Shown here: positions 41,686 through 49,225 of the stretch, piece after piece
Layout: the number at the start of each line of letters is the position of its first letter
Position numbering within the stretch: position 1 is the stretch's first letter
Origin: a virus
Length of the DNA stretch: 64,000 bases
Reading direction: 5' to 3' (one strand)
IMG/VR virus record: IMGVR_UViG_3300009419_000012
Coordinates: 1-64,000 of that record
The notes under the pieces: generated by a model
What the model saw: only the letters and a program-made list of their open reading frames with translations
What the model was told of the DNA's origin: nothing
The model's database searches: none
Translations under genes and position numbers: made by a program

Positions 41686-42512
41686 ACTCGTTCCAATAAC
41701 TTTTTTACACCAAACATCTGCGATCTATCCATGCTCTGCGCCACGTGAATCATTGCAGTTGGTCGCAAATACAAGTGCTGGCACATGGCCATGTACCGAT
41801 CATGAAAGTGAGTCCATACATGATCGGGCTGAACACATCTAATGTATCTCAATCCAGTTTTCAACAATGCACTGGGTATCATACCATGTTGATTGTAAAT
41901 GGTCACAGGGTTAGTGTCAACTTGTTTTTTGGTATAACGTATGCCAATTCTGTTCCACCAAAGATCCATGCTCTTGCTTAGACTCATAAACACACTGGTC
42001 ACAGCAGGATGTGAAAAATCAAACTTGATGCCACGGGCCGCACCCAACCAAGCACAATCCAAATGCACCTCACAGCCTTTGCTCAGTGCTTCGTCTAGAA
42101 TTTCATACTGCTTTGGATGCAAGCCCAGATATCCAGGACTGGGCAAGGCCATTAGTATGGGTTTCCTGGGCACCAGATACCCTAACTCCGCATAGTCGAT
42201 AACAGGATCCAGACGCTGATAGTACTTGTAATCGTGTTCAAATATTTGCAGTCCGTCCAATCCGTGTTGCATGATCAAACTGTCAATGGCATGATTACAT
42301 CCCATGATTGCTTCGCGCACAGAGAACGTGTTCAGGCCTGTGATGGTGTTTAGTTTTGTGGCTTGGAAATAACGATCTGCTTCTTGTATGAACGTTTGCT
42401 GTAGTTGATCAAAATTTTGATCATATACCGAGCACTGGCCTGTGTGCAGATTCTTCAGCCACGGCGTGGATATGGTGGGCAGATCTGCAGTCAGTAGTTT
42501 TGCATCAAACAT
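41682..42512 (-). CDS. Reduced fold-type I PLP enzyme-like protein
   Basis: 276 residues. ILMALPSPGYLGLHPKQYEILDEALSKGCEVHLDCAWLGAARG and VFMSLSKSMDLWWNRIGIRYT reproduce the aminotransferase large-domain pattern: beta strand, D-x-A-W/Y (PLP nitrogen Asp), S-x-S-K (Schiff-base Lys) and the following R-I-G. The family is normally 370-420 residues; here the C-terminal small domain is mostly missing. It may be an active but reduced enzyme or a binding protein. It overlaps a probable 2OG oxygenase gene, hinting at joint amino-acid or nucleobase chemistry. Confidence 0.5.
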   Translation of the reverse strand: MFDAKLLTADLPTISTPWLKNLHTGQCSVYDQNFDQLQQTFIQEADRYFQATKLNTITGLNTFSVREAIMGCNHAIDSLIMQHGLDGLQIFEHDYKYYQRLDPVIDYAELGYLVPRKPILMALPSPGYLGLHPKQYEILDEALSKGCEVHLDCAWLGAARGIKFDFSHPAVTSVFMSLSKSMDLWWNRIGIRYTKKQVDTNPVTIYNQHGMIPSALLKTGLRYIRCVQPDHVWTHFHDRYMAMCQHLYLRPTAMIHVAQSMDRSQMFGVKKLLERV

Positions 42513-43038
42513 AGGTATGTATCACAATGGCCTGCTTGTTTTGAAACTGATCAAACACTCCACCGCTGTGATACAGTCGTGTGTCCCACCATACCAAATC
42601 ACCTCTATGCCACTGGTATCGTGCTTGCAATGTTGGATTTGTGGGTGGTGTACCACCTGTGTCTAGTTCACAAAAAACATCAGTGGTGGCAAGATTGCAC
42701 AAGGCAGGATCATAATTCACACTTACCGGAATCAAACAACTGGCATATACTTCACCGTCTACTGGGCGTATGTCACTATGCACACCAAACGGCTGATCAA
42801 GATCAGCGTACATGCCAAACACCAGTTTCAGATCACGTTGAAAATACTCACACAGTCGTGTCATGAACTTTTGTTTGAACCAAAGATATCCTCGGTGTTG
42901 ATGGTCAACGCCATAACAGAGTCCACTGGGGCGGGCGGGCTGACTAGGAAATCGTAGAAAAATGTCAACTGCTTGTTGCAGTTCTTGTTCAGGGTAAAAG
43001 TCTACTACTAGTCCTGTTTCATTTTTTACTTTTATCAT
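42505..43038 (-). CDS. 2OG-Fe(II) oxygenase-like protein
   Basis: 177 residues. FGVHSDIRP gives the H-x-D metal pair, WHRGDLVWWDTRLYHSGG the distal His in the usual strand-turn, and a Lys before AIVIHTYV may replace the co-substrate Arg. No close subfamily assigned. It overlaps the PLP-like gene by eight bases and starts inside the end of a small membrane-peptide gene. Confidence 0.6.
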   Translation of the reverse strand: MIKVKNETGLVVDFYPEQELQQAVDIFLRFPSQPARPSGLCYGVDHQHRGYLWFKQKFMTRLCEYFQRDLKLVFGMYADLDQPFGVHSDIRPVDGEVYASCLIPVSVNYDPALCNLATTDVFCELDTGGTPPTNPTLQARYQWHRGDLVWWDTRLYHSGGVFDQFQNKQAIVIHTYV

Positions 43039-43153
43039 GTTTCACCTGGTTATGATAACCTGGTTTGCCGTCGATGTCTACTAAAAATTTGTATGCATGA
43101 TAACCAGCAAACAACACTGTAAGCATCGCCGCCCACCCAAAAATTTCTCTCAT
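43019..43153 (-). CDS. Small membrane peptide, 44 residues
   Basis: ATG at 43153 overlaps the upstream TGA (ATGA). MREIFGWAAMLTVLFAGYHAYKFLV is a single membrane span, followed by a short Lys-rich tail. It overlaps the next gene start by 20 bases. Coupling on both sides supports it; function unknown. Confidence 0.5.
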   Translation of the reverse strand: MREIFGWAAMLTVLFAGYHAYKFLVDIDGKPGYHNQVKHDKSKK

Positions 43154-43533
43154 GTTACATTAGCAATCCACAGTACCATTGCAATGTACGTAAGGCAATG
43201 GGCAAGTTGGTCAGCGCCAAGCCACATCCAGAATTCATTGTCTTTGACAGACAACTTGCGCCAACGGTTGATGTTCATTTTCAACCAGTCAATGTGATAA
43301 TGTACTAGACTATCAAACAGTGCTGTGAATACTGCTATAAAGGTATTTTGGAAAACTGCGTACATTATGATCCACGTCAACAGACCATGTATCAAACTGT
43401 GATGAATGCCACCCTCGGCACCATAGGTGCCTTTTTGTTCCACCATGTAGTTGAACTGCACCACAAAGTCTGCAAACCAGTGTTTGATAAACAATAAGGT
43501 CAGCACCAATAGTGCCAGTTGAACATCAGTCAT
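43150..43533 (-). CDS. DUF3307-like membrane protein
   Basis: 127 residues with three to four membrane segments. KHWFADFVVQ, GIHHSLIHG, DSLVHYHIDWLK and ADQLAHCLTY are the His/Asp motifs spaced as in DUF3307 integral membrane proteins. The conserved His residues at helix ends suggest a metal-dependent or transport role, but the family's function is not known. Confidence 0.65.
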   Translation of the reverse strand: MTDVQLALLVLTLLFIKHWFADFVVQFNYMVEQKGTYGAEGGIHHSLIHGLLTWIIMYAVFQNTFIAVFTALFDSLVHYHIDWLKMNINRWRKLSVKDNEFWMWLGADQLAHCLTYIAMVLWIANVT

Positions 43534-43919
43534 AGTTGATCCTCTGGAATGGGCAGATCATCATAGTACATGTCGCCAATGTCTTTTGTATAGCTCAAGA
43601 CCAGATCTTCTGCAATCATTGTGTATTTAACCGAGTCCCAGGCCACATTTGATTCAATTCCCCGTTCTGCACACTCAGCAACATACGCTGGTTCAAAGTC
43701 AGGATTGATCCATTTGAATGCCTGTTCCTGACCAGGCACATGCAGATTAACTTCATATACTATTTGTGTTCTGCAGTCAAATACCACAGAACAATAGTCT
43801 GAACTGGCGACGTCTACAAAATCAATGTATCGTGAATTTGGTCCATAGCAGTTCCAAAGATAATCTGATCCATCTGAAACACGTGCGCCTGTGGCAGTGA
43901 TAATTTCAAGTAAGGTCAT
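43530..43919 (-). CDS. Hypothetical protein, 129 residues
   Basis: Alpha/beta, acidic, with three cysteines near the centre (YLWNCYGPNSRYIDFVDVASSDYCSVVFDC) and the end YYDDLPIPEDQL. No recognised domain. Coupled by ATGA overlaps on both sides. Confidence 0.55.
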   Translation of the reverse strand: MTLLEIITATGARVSDGSDYLWNCYGPNSRYIDFVDVASSDYCSVVFDCRTQIVYEVNLHVPGQEQAFKWINPDFEPAYVAECAERGIESNVAWDSVKYTMIAEDLVLSYTKDIGDMYYDDLPIPEDQL

Positions 43920-44035
43920 GGGTTGTTCCGTTTGGTTGGGTCTGGTGTTTTGGGTGTGGGCACAATAGGCTCCACTCGCCGTGGCTGTTTTGGCGGTGAG
44001 TAAACAGGAGGGGCAACAGGGGTAATGGGTATCAT
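43916..44035 (-). CDS. Proline-rich 39-residue peptide gene
   Basis: ATG at 44035 overlaps the upstream TGA, and its own TGA overlaps the next ATG, forming an ATGA chain. MIPITPVAPPVYSPPKQP and the rest are about one-third Pro with Lys/Arg. Likely disordered; it may act as an SH3-like ligand or simply as a coupling cistron. Confidence 0.45.
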   Translation of the reverse strand: MIPITPVAPPVYSPPKQPRRVEPIVPTPKTPDPTKRNNP

Positions 44036-44238
44036 CTGATCAACATCAAATTCATTTTGCGCATGAGTTGAGATTCAACCTGGCGCCAAAAACGATGCGC
44101 CCAAGTGTCTGGGTACACCGTGTTTAATACACCACGCACATTGTCCAGTTTGCGTCCAATAGATTCGATATCGTCGCCCACTATAGTTGCTCCTCTAGTG
44201 AATTCTAACATTGAAATTTTACGATTTCTGTTGCGCAT
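44032..44238 (-). CDS. Small basic early protein, 68 residues
   Basis: ATG at 44238 (MRNRNRKISMLEF), three bases after the previous stop region. Basic N- and C-termini with a helical middle (DIESIGRKLDNVRGVLNTVY, WRQVESQLMRKMNLMLIR). No known domain. Confidence 0.55.
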   Translation of the reverse strand: MRNRNRKISMLEFTRGATIVGDDIESIGRKLDNVRGVLNTVYPDTWAHRFWRQVESQLMRKMNLMLIR

Positions 44239-44240
44239 TG

Positions 44241-44411
44241 TCAAGCCTCCCAATCAGTGCTCCGGAGCTCAAACTCTTCCTGTATCTCTTCCTGCACCTG
44301 CTCCAGTTTTGCTAGTATAGCATCACGCACAGGCTCGGGCAAGAACAAACTAGGCACTTGATAAATCAAATTATCAAAGTCCTCTAACCATTGTTCATTA
44401 CGAGTTGCCAT
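44241..44411 (-). CDS. Small acidic early protein, 56 residues
   Basis: ATG at 44411 (MATRNEQWLEDFDNLIYQVP), ending EFELRSTDWEA. Acidic amphipathic helices. It sits tightly between two coupled genes, which supports it as real. No known domain. Confidence 0.6.
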   Translation of the reverse strand: MATRNEQWLEDFDNLIYQVPSLFLPEPVRDAILAKLEQVQEEIQEEFELRSTDWEA

Positions 44412-44413
44412 GG

Positions 44414-44611
44414 TTAGGCTCCGTAGTAAGGACTGTAGATTTCGTCCACTTCAGGCACATCCACAATGTCTTGATTGCTTACGCCAAATGTTTCTAGTGT
44501 AGCAAGTACATCTTTGAGCGGACAATTCAAAAGCTTCGCAATCATGCGAGCATCATGTCCATCAATAAACATTTCTTGGATGTCATAATCCAGTTCAGCC
44601 ATTTTGCTCAT
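44414..44611 (-). CDS. Small early protein, possible helix-turn-helix
   Basis: 65 residues from the ATG at 44611 with GGAG upstream. MIAKLLNCPLKDVLATLETFG has the helix-turn-helix spacing (A-x-x-L-N-x-x-x-x-x-V) of small DNA-binding proteins, followed by a DVPEVDEIYSPYYG tail. A regulator is possible, but evidence is limited to this pattern. Confidence 0.55.
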   Translation of the reverse strand: MSKMAELDYDIQEMFIDGHDARMIAKLLNCPLKDVLATLETFGVSNQDIVDVPEVDEIYSPYYGA

Positions 44612-44630
44612 ACATTTCTCCAATTAAAAA

Positions 44631-45116
44631 TTAACGCCAAACACGATGCTTTTCAGCAACCCATTCGCTACCATCATACTCATCAATTTCCCAGTCTACA
44701 TCTGCTGGAATCTCAACAACCTTTAGTTCTGCGTGACGTCCGTTTGCACGATCACCCAGTTCTTCTACCACTTGCACAAGATACGGATCATCACGTGCTA
44801 GATCGCGATCATGGAACACGGTGCGACTGTATGCGGCATTGTGTGCTTGGCGTTCTGCCAAAGTCATCTCATGCCAGTTGTCAGGGTCACCCTTGATCTG
44901 TTCCTCTGGCGGTACTAGATAGTAGTTAAACGGAATCAAGCCGCCAAACTTCTCGTTGGCTTGTGTCCACACAGGGATGCCACACTTGTCAAGATATGCC
45001 AGGATACCTTCATGACTGAGTCCAAAGCCACCGTGACAACTATTGATCACCACCTTACGCACACCTTTGAGGTGTGCAATAAAGCGTTCTTGTTCTTGTA
45101 CTGTCAACTGCGACAT
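44631..45116 (-). CDS. Hypothetical protein, 161 residues
   Basis: VRKVVINSCHGGFGLSHEGILAYLDKCGIPVW is the most structured part (strand, G-G-F-G loop, helix). The rest is acidic, ending EWVAEKHRVWR. Similar N-terminal blocks occur in uncharacterised phage proteins, but I cannot name a family. Confidence 0.6.
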   Translation of the reverse strand: MSQLTVQEQERFIAHLKGVRKVVINSCHGGFGLSHEGILAYLDKCGIPVWTQANEKFGGLIPFNYYLVPPEEQIKGDPDNWHEMTLAERQAHNAAYSRTVFHDRDLARDDPYLVQVVEELGDRANGRHAELKVVEIPADVDWEIDEYDGSEWVAEKHRVWR

Positions 45117-45117
45117 A

Positions 45118-45444
45118 TCAATCTGCTCGTGAGCTCATGTATGCATCGATACCAAATTGGCGCAAGGTGTCGGCATAGGCTTGTGCGCCTGCTTCTTTGA
45201 TGTCCATGCTCTGCGTGAAGCTACCACCTGGGTTCCACAAGCTCAGGCCACCACTGTATTCTTTGCGGAAGCCCACGCCTTTGAGCGCACGGCCTAGTTT
45301 GGTTGATGCTTTTTCACGCACCACTACCCAGGCAAAACCACAGTAGCCAGGCTCGCCGTGTTTGGCGCGGAACTCTGCTTCTGCCTTTTGTGCGGCCGCG
45401 GTTGCAGTATTGTGGATAGATTCGATGTTGTCAAGTGCAATCAT
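45118..45444 (-). CDS. Hypothetical protein, 108 residues
   Basis: ATG at 45444 (MIALDNIESI), overlapping the upstream stop by one base. YCGFAWVVVREKASTKLGRALKGVGFRKEYSGGLSLWNPGG, then AGAQAYADTLRQFGIDAYMSSRAD. A compact alpha/beta fold is likely; no known domain. Confidence 0.6.
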   Translation of the reverse strand: MIALDNIESIHNTATAAAQKAEAEFRAKHGEPGYCGFAWVVVREKASTKLGRALKGVGFRKEYSGGLSLWNPGGSFTQSMDIKEAGAQAYADTLRQFGIDAYMSSRAD

Positions 45445-45815
45445 TATGCTACCTTTCTGAAATAACCGTAGGGCAGGCCTACACAAAAACAAAAATATTC
45501 AAAGTCGCCTGTGGCGCCTTCGGCATCCATAAGCCATGCAATCACACGCTCACGGTTGGTACCAGGGTGCATGAGATTTGCCACACGGTCTTCAAACTCC
45601 ACAATGGCACGAGCTTCGGCCTCTCGGCGAGCAATTTCTTCTTGCTCAATGGCACGACCCAGCACCTTGAACTCAGCGTCAAAGTCCTCAAGGGTCCAAG
45701 CGGACGTATCAACACCACGTGGGCGAACGCCATAGGCATCCTTGTACATGTCCCAATACATGCATTGGGCTTGCTCTAGTGCAGACAACTCTTCCCAACT
45801 TTTGAACTGTTCCAT
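45444..45815 (-). CDS. Hypothetical early protein heading a long operon
   Basis: 123 residues, acidic and helical (QAQCMYWDMYKDAYG, EIARREAEARAIVEFEDRVANLM), with an aromatic C-terminal block FEYFCFCVGLPYGYFRK. First gene after the promoter at 45846-45874 and an AAGGAGCC ribosome site. No known domain. Confidence 0.6.
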   Translation of the reverse strand: MEQFKSWEELSALEQAQCMYWDMYKDAYGVRPRGVDTSAWTLEDFDAEFKVLGRAIEQEEIARREAEARAIVEFEDRVANLMHPGTNRERVIAWLMDAEGATGDFEYFCFCVGLPYGYFRKVA

Positions 45816-45845
45816 CTTGGCTCCTTATTACTTAATATACTTCGT

Positions 45846-45874
45846 ATTATAGGTGAAATGGGCTTTTTGGTCAA
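45846..45874 (-). promoter_or_regulatory. GGTTGACC-type early promoter for the 45815-41197 operon
   Basis: Minus strand: TTGACC (45869-45874), spacer AAAAAGCCCATTTCACC (17), TATAAT (45846-45851). The first 13 spacer bases match those of the rightward promoter at 7259-7287. Confidence 0.85.
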
Positions 45875-45880
45875 CCGTTT

Positions 45881-46210
45881 TTATACCTTGGCAATCCTGT
45901 ACGTAACCCCTTGATTTGTTAGTACTTTTGTAATACCTTGGGCTTCGTAGTCCTGCTCCAACAGGGCTAGATTCTTGCGATCCCGAACTGTGGGCTTGTC
46001 AATTTTGATTGCAATAAACTTGGTGCGAGGGTTGATGTAGATGCCTTTTGCAGAGTAGCAAAGTTCCAGGCCCAGCTTCATGCGTTCGGCACGAACACGC
46101 TCGGCGTCGGTGTAGTGACTCCACATTGCAGTGGCTCGCATGCGAGCGTCACGTGCGGCGGCGTAGGCATAGTAGCCTGCGCTTTGTGTGTCTAGCTCTT
46201 TTTCTTTCAT
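45881..46210 (-). CDS. Hypothetical early protein, 109 residues
   Basis: Ala/Arg/Tyr-rich helix (AGYYAYAAARDARMRATAMW), then YINPRTKFIAIKIDKPTV and a short C-terminal domain. No recognised domain. Single-gene unit with a GGTTGACG-type promoter and the shared TAAGTTAAACAAA leader. Confidence 0.6.
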   Translation of the reverse strand: MKEKELDTQSAGYYAYAAARDARMRATAMWSHYTDAERVRAERMKLGLELCYSAKGIYINPRTKFIAIKIDKPTVRDRKNLALLEQDYEAQGITKVLTNQGVTYRIAKV

Positions 46211-46220
46211 GCTGGGCTCC

Positions 46221-46233
46221 TTTGTTTAACTTA
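46221..46233 (-). promoter_or_regulatory. Shared 5'-leader element TAAGTTAAACAAA
   Basis: 13-base match to the elements at 40931 and 41127, again starting at the expected +1 and followed by GGAGCC. Confidence 0.65.
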
Positions 46234-46239
46234 GCCTAC

Positions 46240-46268
46240 AGTATAGCAAAAGGGCAAATAATCGTCAA
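46240..46268 (-). promoter_or_regulatory. GGTTGACG-type early promoter
   Basis: Minus strand: TTGACG (46263-46268), spacer ATTATTTGCCCTTTTGC (17), TATACT (46240-46245). Same family as 40952 and 41149. Confidence 0.85.
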
Positions 46269-46294
46269 CCAAACTGTTGTTGCAAAAAACCCAC

Positions 46295-46323
46295 AAAAAA
46301 CCCTAGCAAATACTAAGGTTTTT
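46295..46323 (-). terminator. Terminator ending the leftward glycan operon
   Basis: Minus strand: AAAACCTTAG, six-base loop, CTAGGGTTTT and a run of T. One G-U pair in the stem. It lies four bases after the stop of the last glycan gene and before the early promoter at 46240. Confidence 0.7.
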
Positions 46324-46326
46324 GTA

Positions 46327-47157
46327 CTACTTTTGTAATACTGCTAACAGTTCGGGTTTTCTGCTGAGTTGATGCTTGCTAACCAACTCAATGATGTCTG
46401 GCAGTAGCTCAGGCTGATTTGCTTTCAGCTTGTCTACTGCAAACTCCACTAGATCCATGTGCTTGCGTTGGAACAAGGCATTGATGATGTGATGCCAGTA
46501 ATGGTAGTTCCATCCTGTCCATTTTAATTCTTTGCAGTAAAGTTCAGCAGTCTCGCGCTTGCTGAATCCAAGTACATTCCATATGCCATGAAAACCAAAT
46601 GAGTTATTGTAGAAGCCAAGTTCGTAGCTGAAGTGACTTGCAACATGTGTGGGTGCGAACTCAACGTTATATCGTTGTTCTAGCAAAGGACGAAAGTTGC
46701 GTCCAATGCTTGCATCTTCTTGTGCAAAATTATGTTCTGGCAACAACACAACTTCGGGATCTAAACAAGCATTCAGTAGCTTGCGGCTACGCAAACTAAA
46801 GCCGCCGTTGCCTACATCTCGTCCTTGTGGTTCGTTGGGCCAAGGTGCGCCAATGTAATCGTACTTTAAGAAATCGTCTGTCCAACGGTCAGGTTTGTTG
46901 GCCATACCGTCCCATTGTACATACAACGCATGATCTGTTTGAATTAAATCTGCAATACCTTTCAACATGATCAAATTGTATTGGGTCATGTCATTCACAG
47001 GTGCAGTTTGTATCAGTCCTGCACCAGGTAGGATTTCTCTGTCACTAATGGTCAGTACATCTTTAACATCCACACATTTCATTGTTTGCTCAATGGCAAA
47101 CTTTGTTAGTTCGTGATGCTGGTAATCAATGGCAACAATGGTTATGCTTTTGGTCAT
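46327..47157 (-). CDS. DUF5672-type putative glycosyltransferase, copy 2
   Basis: 276 residues. It shares a clear block order with the upstream neighbour: LYVQWDGMA, YDYIGAPWPNEPQGRDVGNGGFSLRSRKLL, QEDASIGR, GFHGIWNV. The Q-W-D and N-G-G-F-S-L-R-S motifs are those of the DUF5672 family found in surface-sugar loci, where the Asp is the likely metal/sugar-nucleotide ligand. Together with copy 1 it forms a diverged tandem pair. Confidence 0.75.
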   Translation of the reverse strand: MTKSITIVAIDYQHHELTKFAIEQTMKCVDVKDVLTISDREILPGAGLIQTAPVNDMTQYNLIMLKGIADLIQTDHALYVQWDGMANKPDRWTDDFLKYDYIGAPWPNEPQGRDVGNGGFSLRSRKLLNACLDPEVVLLPEHNFAQEDASIGRNFRPLLEQRYNVEFAPTHVASHFSYELGFYNNSFGFHGIWNVLGFSKRETAELYCKELKWTGWNYHYWHHIINALFQRKHMDLVEFAVDKLKANQPELLPDIIELVSKHQLSRKPELLAVLQK

Positions 47158-47990
47158 GACAGTAGTTGTATGGTTCGTTGTTTGTTTGGAAACTCTTCTT
47201 GTTGCATCCAGTCCACAAGCTCTTGACGCACAGCACTTGCTTTGATGTGTTGCACTTGAGATTCTAGTAGATCCATGTAACCCATTGCGCTCATGGTAAC
47301 AATAGTATGGTGAGCACGATGTACTTCATTCCAGGTGTTGGCAGGGGCATTGTTGACAAAATACTCCACTGTGTCGCGAGGCATAAACTGTACAATGTTC
47401 CAGAAGCCATGATGCGCCATGGCATTGAATCCACCTTCGTTAAGTTCCATTGCAAATTGATCTGCAACAGGGGCCTGTGCAAACACAATACCTTGTGACT
47501 CTAGCCACGGACGATGCTTGATAGCAATGTAGTTGTCTTCTTGTACACCGTGTTCTGGATCGTTAGGGTCCAATTGAATGTGCGGTGCTTGTAGTGCTTC
47601 TAGCAGTCGACGGCTACGCAAACTAAAGCCACCATTGCCTACATTTTGGCCATGTGGTCTCCAAGGCCATGTTGCACCAATATAGTCGTTTAGTAAAAAG
47701 TAGTCGCGCCACTTGCTACCGTCATGCACCATTGCATCCCATTGTTGGAAGATAACAAACGGTGTTTCCACATGCTCCAACATGCCTTTGAGCAACAGAT
47801 TGCAATAGCTGAGCATGTCGCCATGTTTGATTGGCACGTGTTTTGCGCCGGGCAAAAAGTCTTGATCACTAAACACTAGGGCGTGTTTGAATGGCACACG
47901 AGCCAGAGTTTCCTCCATTGCTCGCTTGGCCAAGCCATGATACATGGTTTCGATTGTAACTAGAGTTACGTCATCGCGGGTGTATGTCAT
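47154..47990 (-). CDS. DUF5672-type putative glycosyltransferase, copy 1
   Basis: 278 residues. VIFQQWDAMV, NDYIGATWPWRPHGQNVGNGGFSLRSRRLL, VQEDNYI and HHGFWNIVQFM match copy 2 and the DUF5672 family. Four-base ATGA overlaps on both sides place it in the leftward glycan operon. The two copies differ throughout, so they probably act on different acceptors. Confidence 0.75.
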   Translation of the reverse strand: MTYTRDDVTLVTIETMYHGLAKRAMEETLARVPFKHALVFSDQDFLPGAKHVPIKHGDMLSYCNLLLKGMLEHVETPFVIFQQWDAMVHDGSKWRDYFLLNDYIGATWPWRPHGQNVGNGGFSLRSRRLLEALQAPHIQLDPNDPEHGVQEDNYIAIKHRPWLESQGIVFAQAPVADQFAMELNEGGFNAMAHHGFWNIVQFMPRDTVEYFVNNAPANTWNEVHRAHHTIVTMSAMGYMDLLESQVQHIKASAVRQELVDWMQQEEFPNKQRTIQLLS

Positions 47991-49225
47991 TGAATATCTA
48001 CTTTAGGAAAGTATTTTAGGAACTTGTCATTTGTGTTATGACGCCGATCAACGATCTTTTTCTTGATATCATCAAAGTAGTTCCATGCTAGAGGAATAAA
48101 CAACACCTTGTCATCTGCACCGTACTTGTCCAAATAGCTGATAGGCACAACAGGAATACTCATGCCAGGTGAGAATGTGCCTTGCTTGAGTTCGTTGTCG
48201 TCAATGATAAAGTCTAGTTTGATCTTGCTGAAGTTCAGCAGAGTATTGCCTTTGGCGGCAGCACCATATCCGCCCAGCACATAGCCCTTGCGTTTGTACA
48301 ACTCAACAAAGGTTTTGAGTTCATCTACCAGGCGTAGGGTGTTTGCGGCCCAGGCCGCATACGTGTTGTCGTTGTACAAACCAATGGCATGTTCCATGGC
48401 CACAATGTTTTTCACACGCTCACGCTGTGGCCGGCGGCTTAGAATAAACACATAGCTGGTGCCATGGATAGGTGTTTTGATTGCATCAACTAGATACAAG
48501 CCTGCACGTTCTGCCAGTGCGCTCATGCTCTTGACATTGAAGAAGCTGATGTGCTCATGATAGATTGTGTCAAACTCTGAGTTAGGAACCATGTCTGCTT
48601 GACTGGTTGAAATAAACATCAAGCTGTGGTCACTCATGATACTGCGCACTGTTTTCAAGTATGCCAGTGGATCAGGAATGTGTGCAAACGCATTCTGGCT
48701 GGTGATAATATCCACTGTACCATCCACTGTACGTGCGGCAATTTGTCGAGCAGTATCGTCATTCCAGAAACTGACTTGCACATCATGTCCATTGCGACTG
48801 CTGGTCTTGTACAAGTTCTTGGCAGGATCGACACCGTAGGTCTTGACTCCAAGATCTGCAAAGAAGTTCAGCTGACTACCGTCGTTGCAACCAATGTCTA
48901 GTACAGTTGCAGGAAAGCGACTTGCTGTTGACACAAACGTTTCTTGTGCAAACTTGGCATACCAAGACATGTACTTCATGTAGCTTGGACTTGTGCCCGA
49001 AACATACAGATAGTGTTCGTAAATCAACTTGGGATTAACAGCATGTGTCAATTGCAAGTGATGGCATTCCTCACACATGTTAACAGCAAGCGGAAAATAC
49101 GGCTCGCTGTCTGTGGCTTCTTCTTTGAACGCATTGGCCAATGGCTGATCGTTTAGATCAAGAATGGGTACCAGTTCACCGCTACCGCATGCCAGGCAAT
49201 TGCCTAGTTTGGTTGTATCTTTCAT
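47987..49225 (-). CDS. Zn-binding sugar C-methyltransferase-type SAM methyltransferase
   Basis: 412 residues in the three-part layout of NDP-hexose C-methyltransferases. An N-terminal zinc site: CLACGSGELVPILDLNDQPLANAF and NMCEECHHLQL. A central Rossmann SAM domain: VLDIGCNDGSQL, DIITSQNAFAHIPDP. A C-terminal domain with YGAAAKGNTLLNF and FIIDDNELKQGTFSPG. Such enzymes methylate a keto-sugar intermediate, consistent with the deoxysugar genes at 52375-56539. It could also belong to a closely related sugar methyltransferase class. Confidence 0.85.
   Translation of the reverse strand: MKDTTKLGNCLACGSGELVPILDLNDQPLANAFKEEATDSEPYFPLAVNMCEECHHLQLTHAVNPKLIYEHYLYVSGTSPSYMKYMSWYAKFAQETFVSTASRFPATVLDIGCNDGSQLNFFADLGVKTYGVDPAKNLYKTSSRNGHDVQVSFWNDDTARQIAARTVDGTVDIITSQNAFAHIPDPLAYLKTVRSIMSDHSLMFISTSQADMVPNSEFDTIYHEHISFFNVKSMSALAERAGLYLVDAIKTPIHGTSYVFILSRRPQRERVKNIVAMEHAIGLYNDNTYAAWAANTLRLVDELKTFVELYKRKGYVLGGYGAAAKGNTLLNFSKIKLDFIIDDNELKQGTFSPGMSIPVVPISYLDKYGADDKVLFIPLAWNYFDDIKKKIVDRRHNTNDKFLKYFPKVDIQ

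Noticed and set aside
41682-42512. Complete aminotransferase
   Set aside because: The protein is about 100 residues too short and the C-terminal domain motifs are missing, so it is described as a reduced fold-type I protein.
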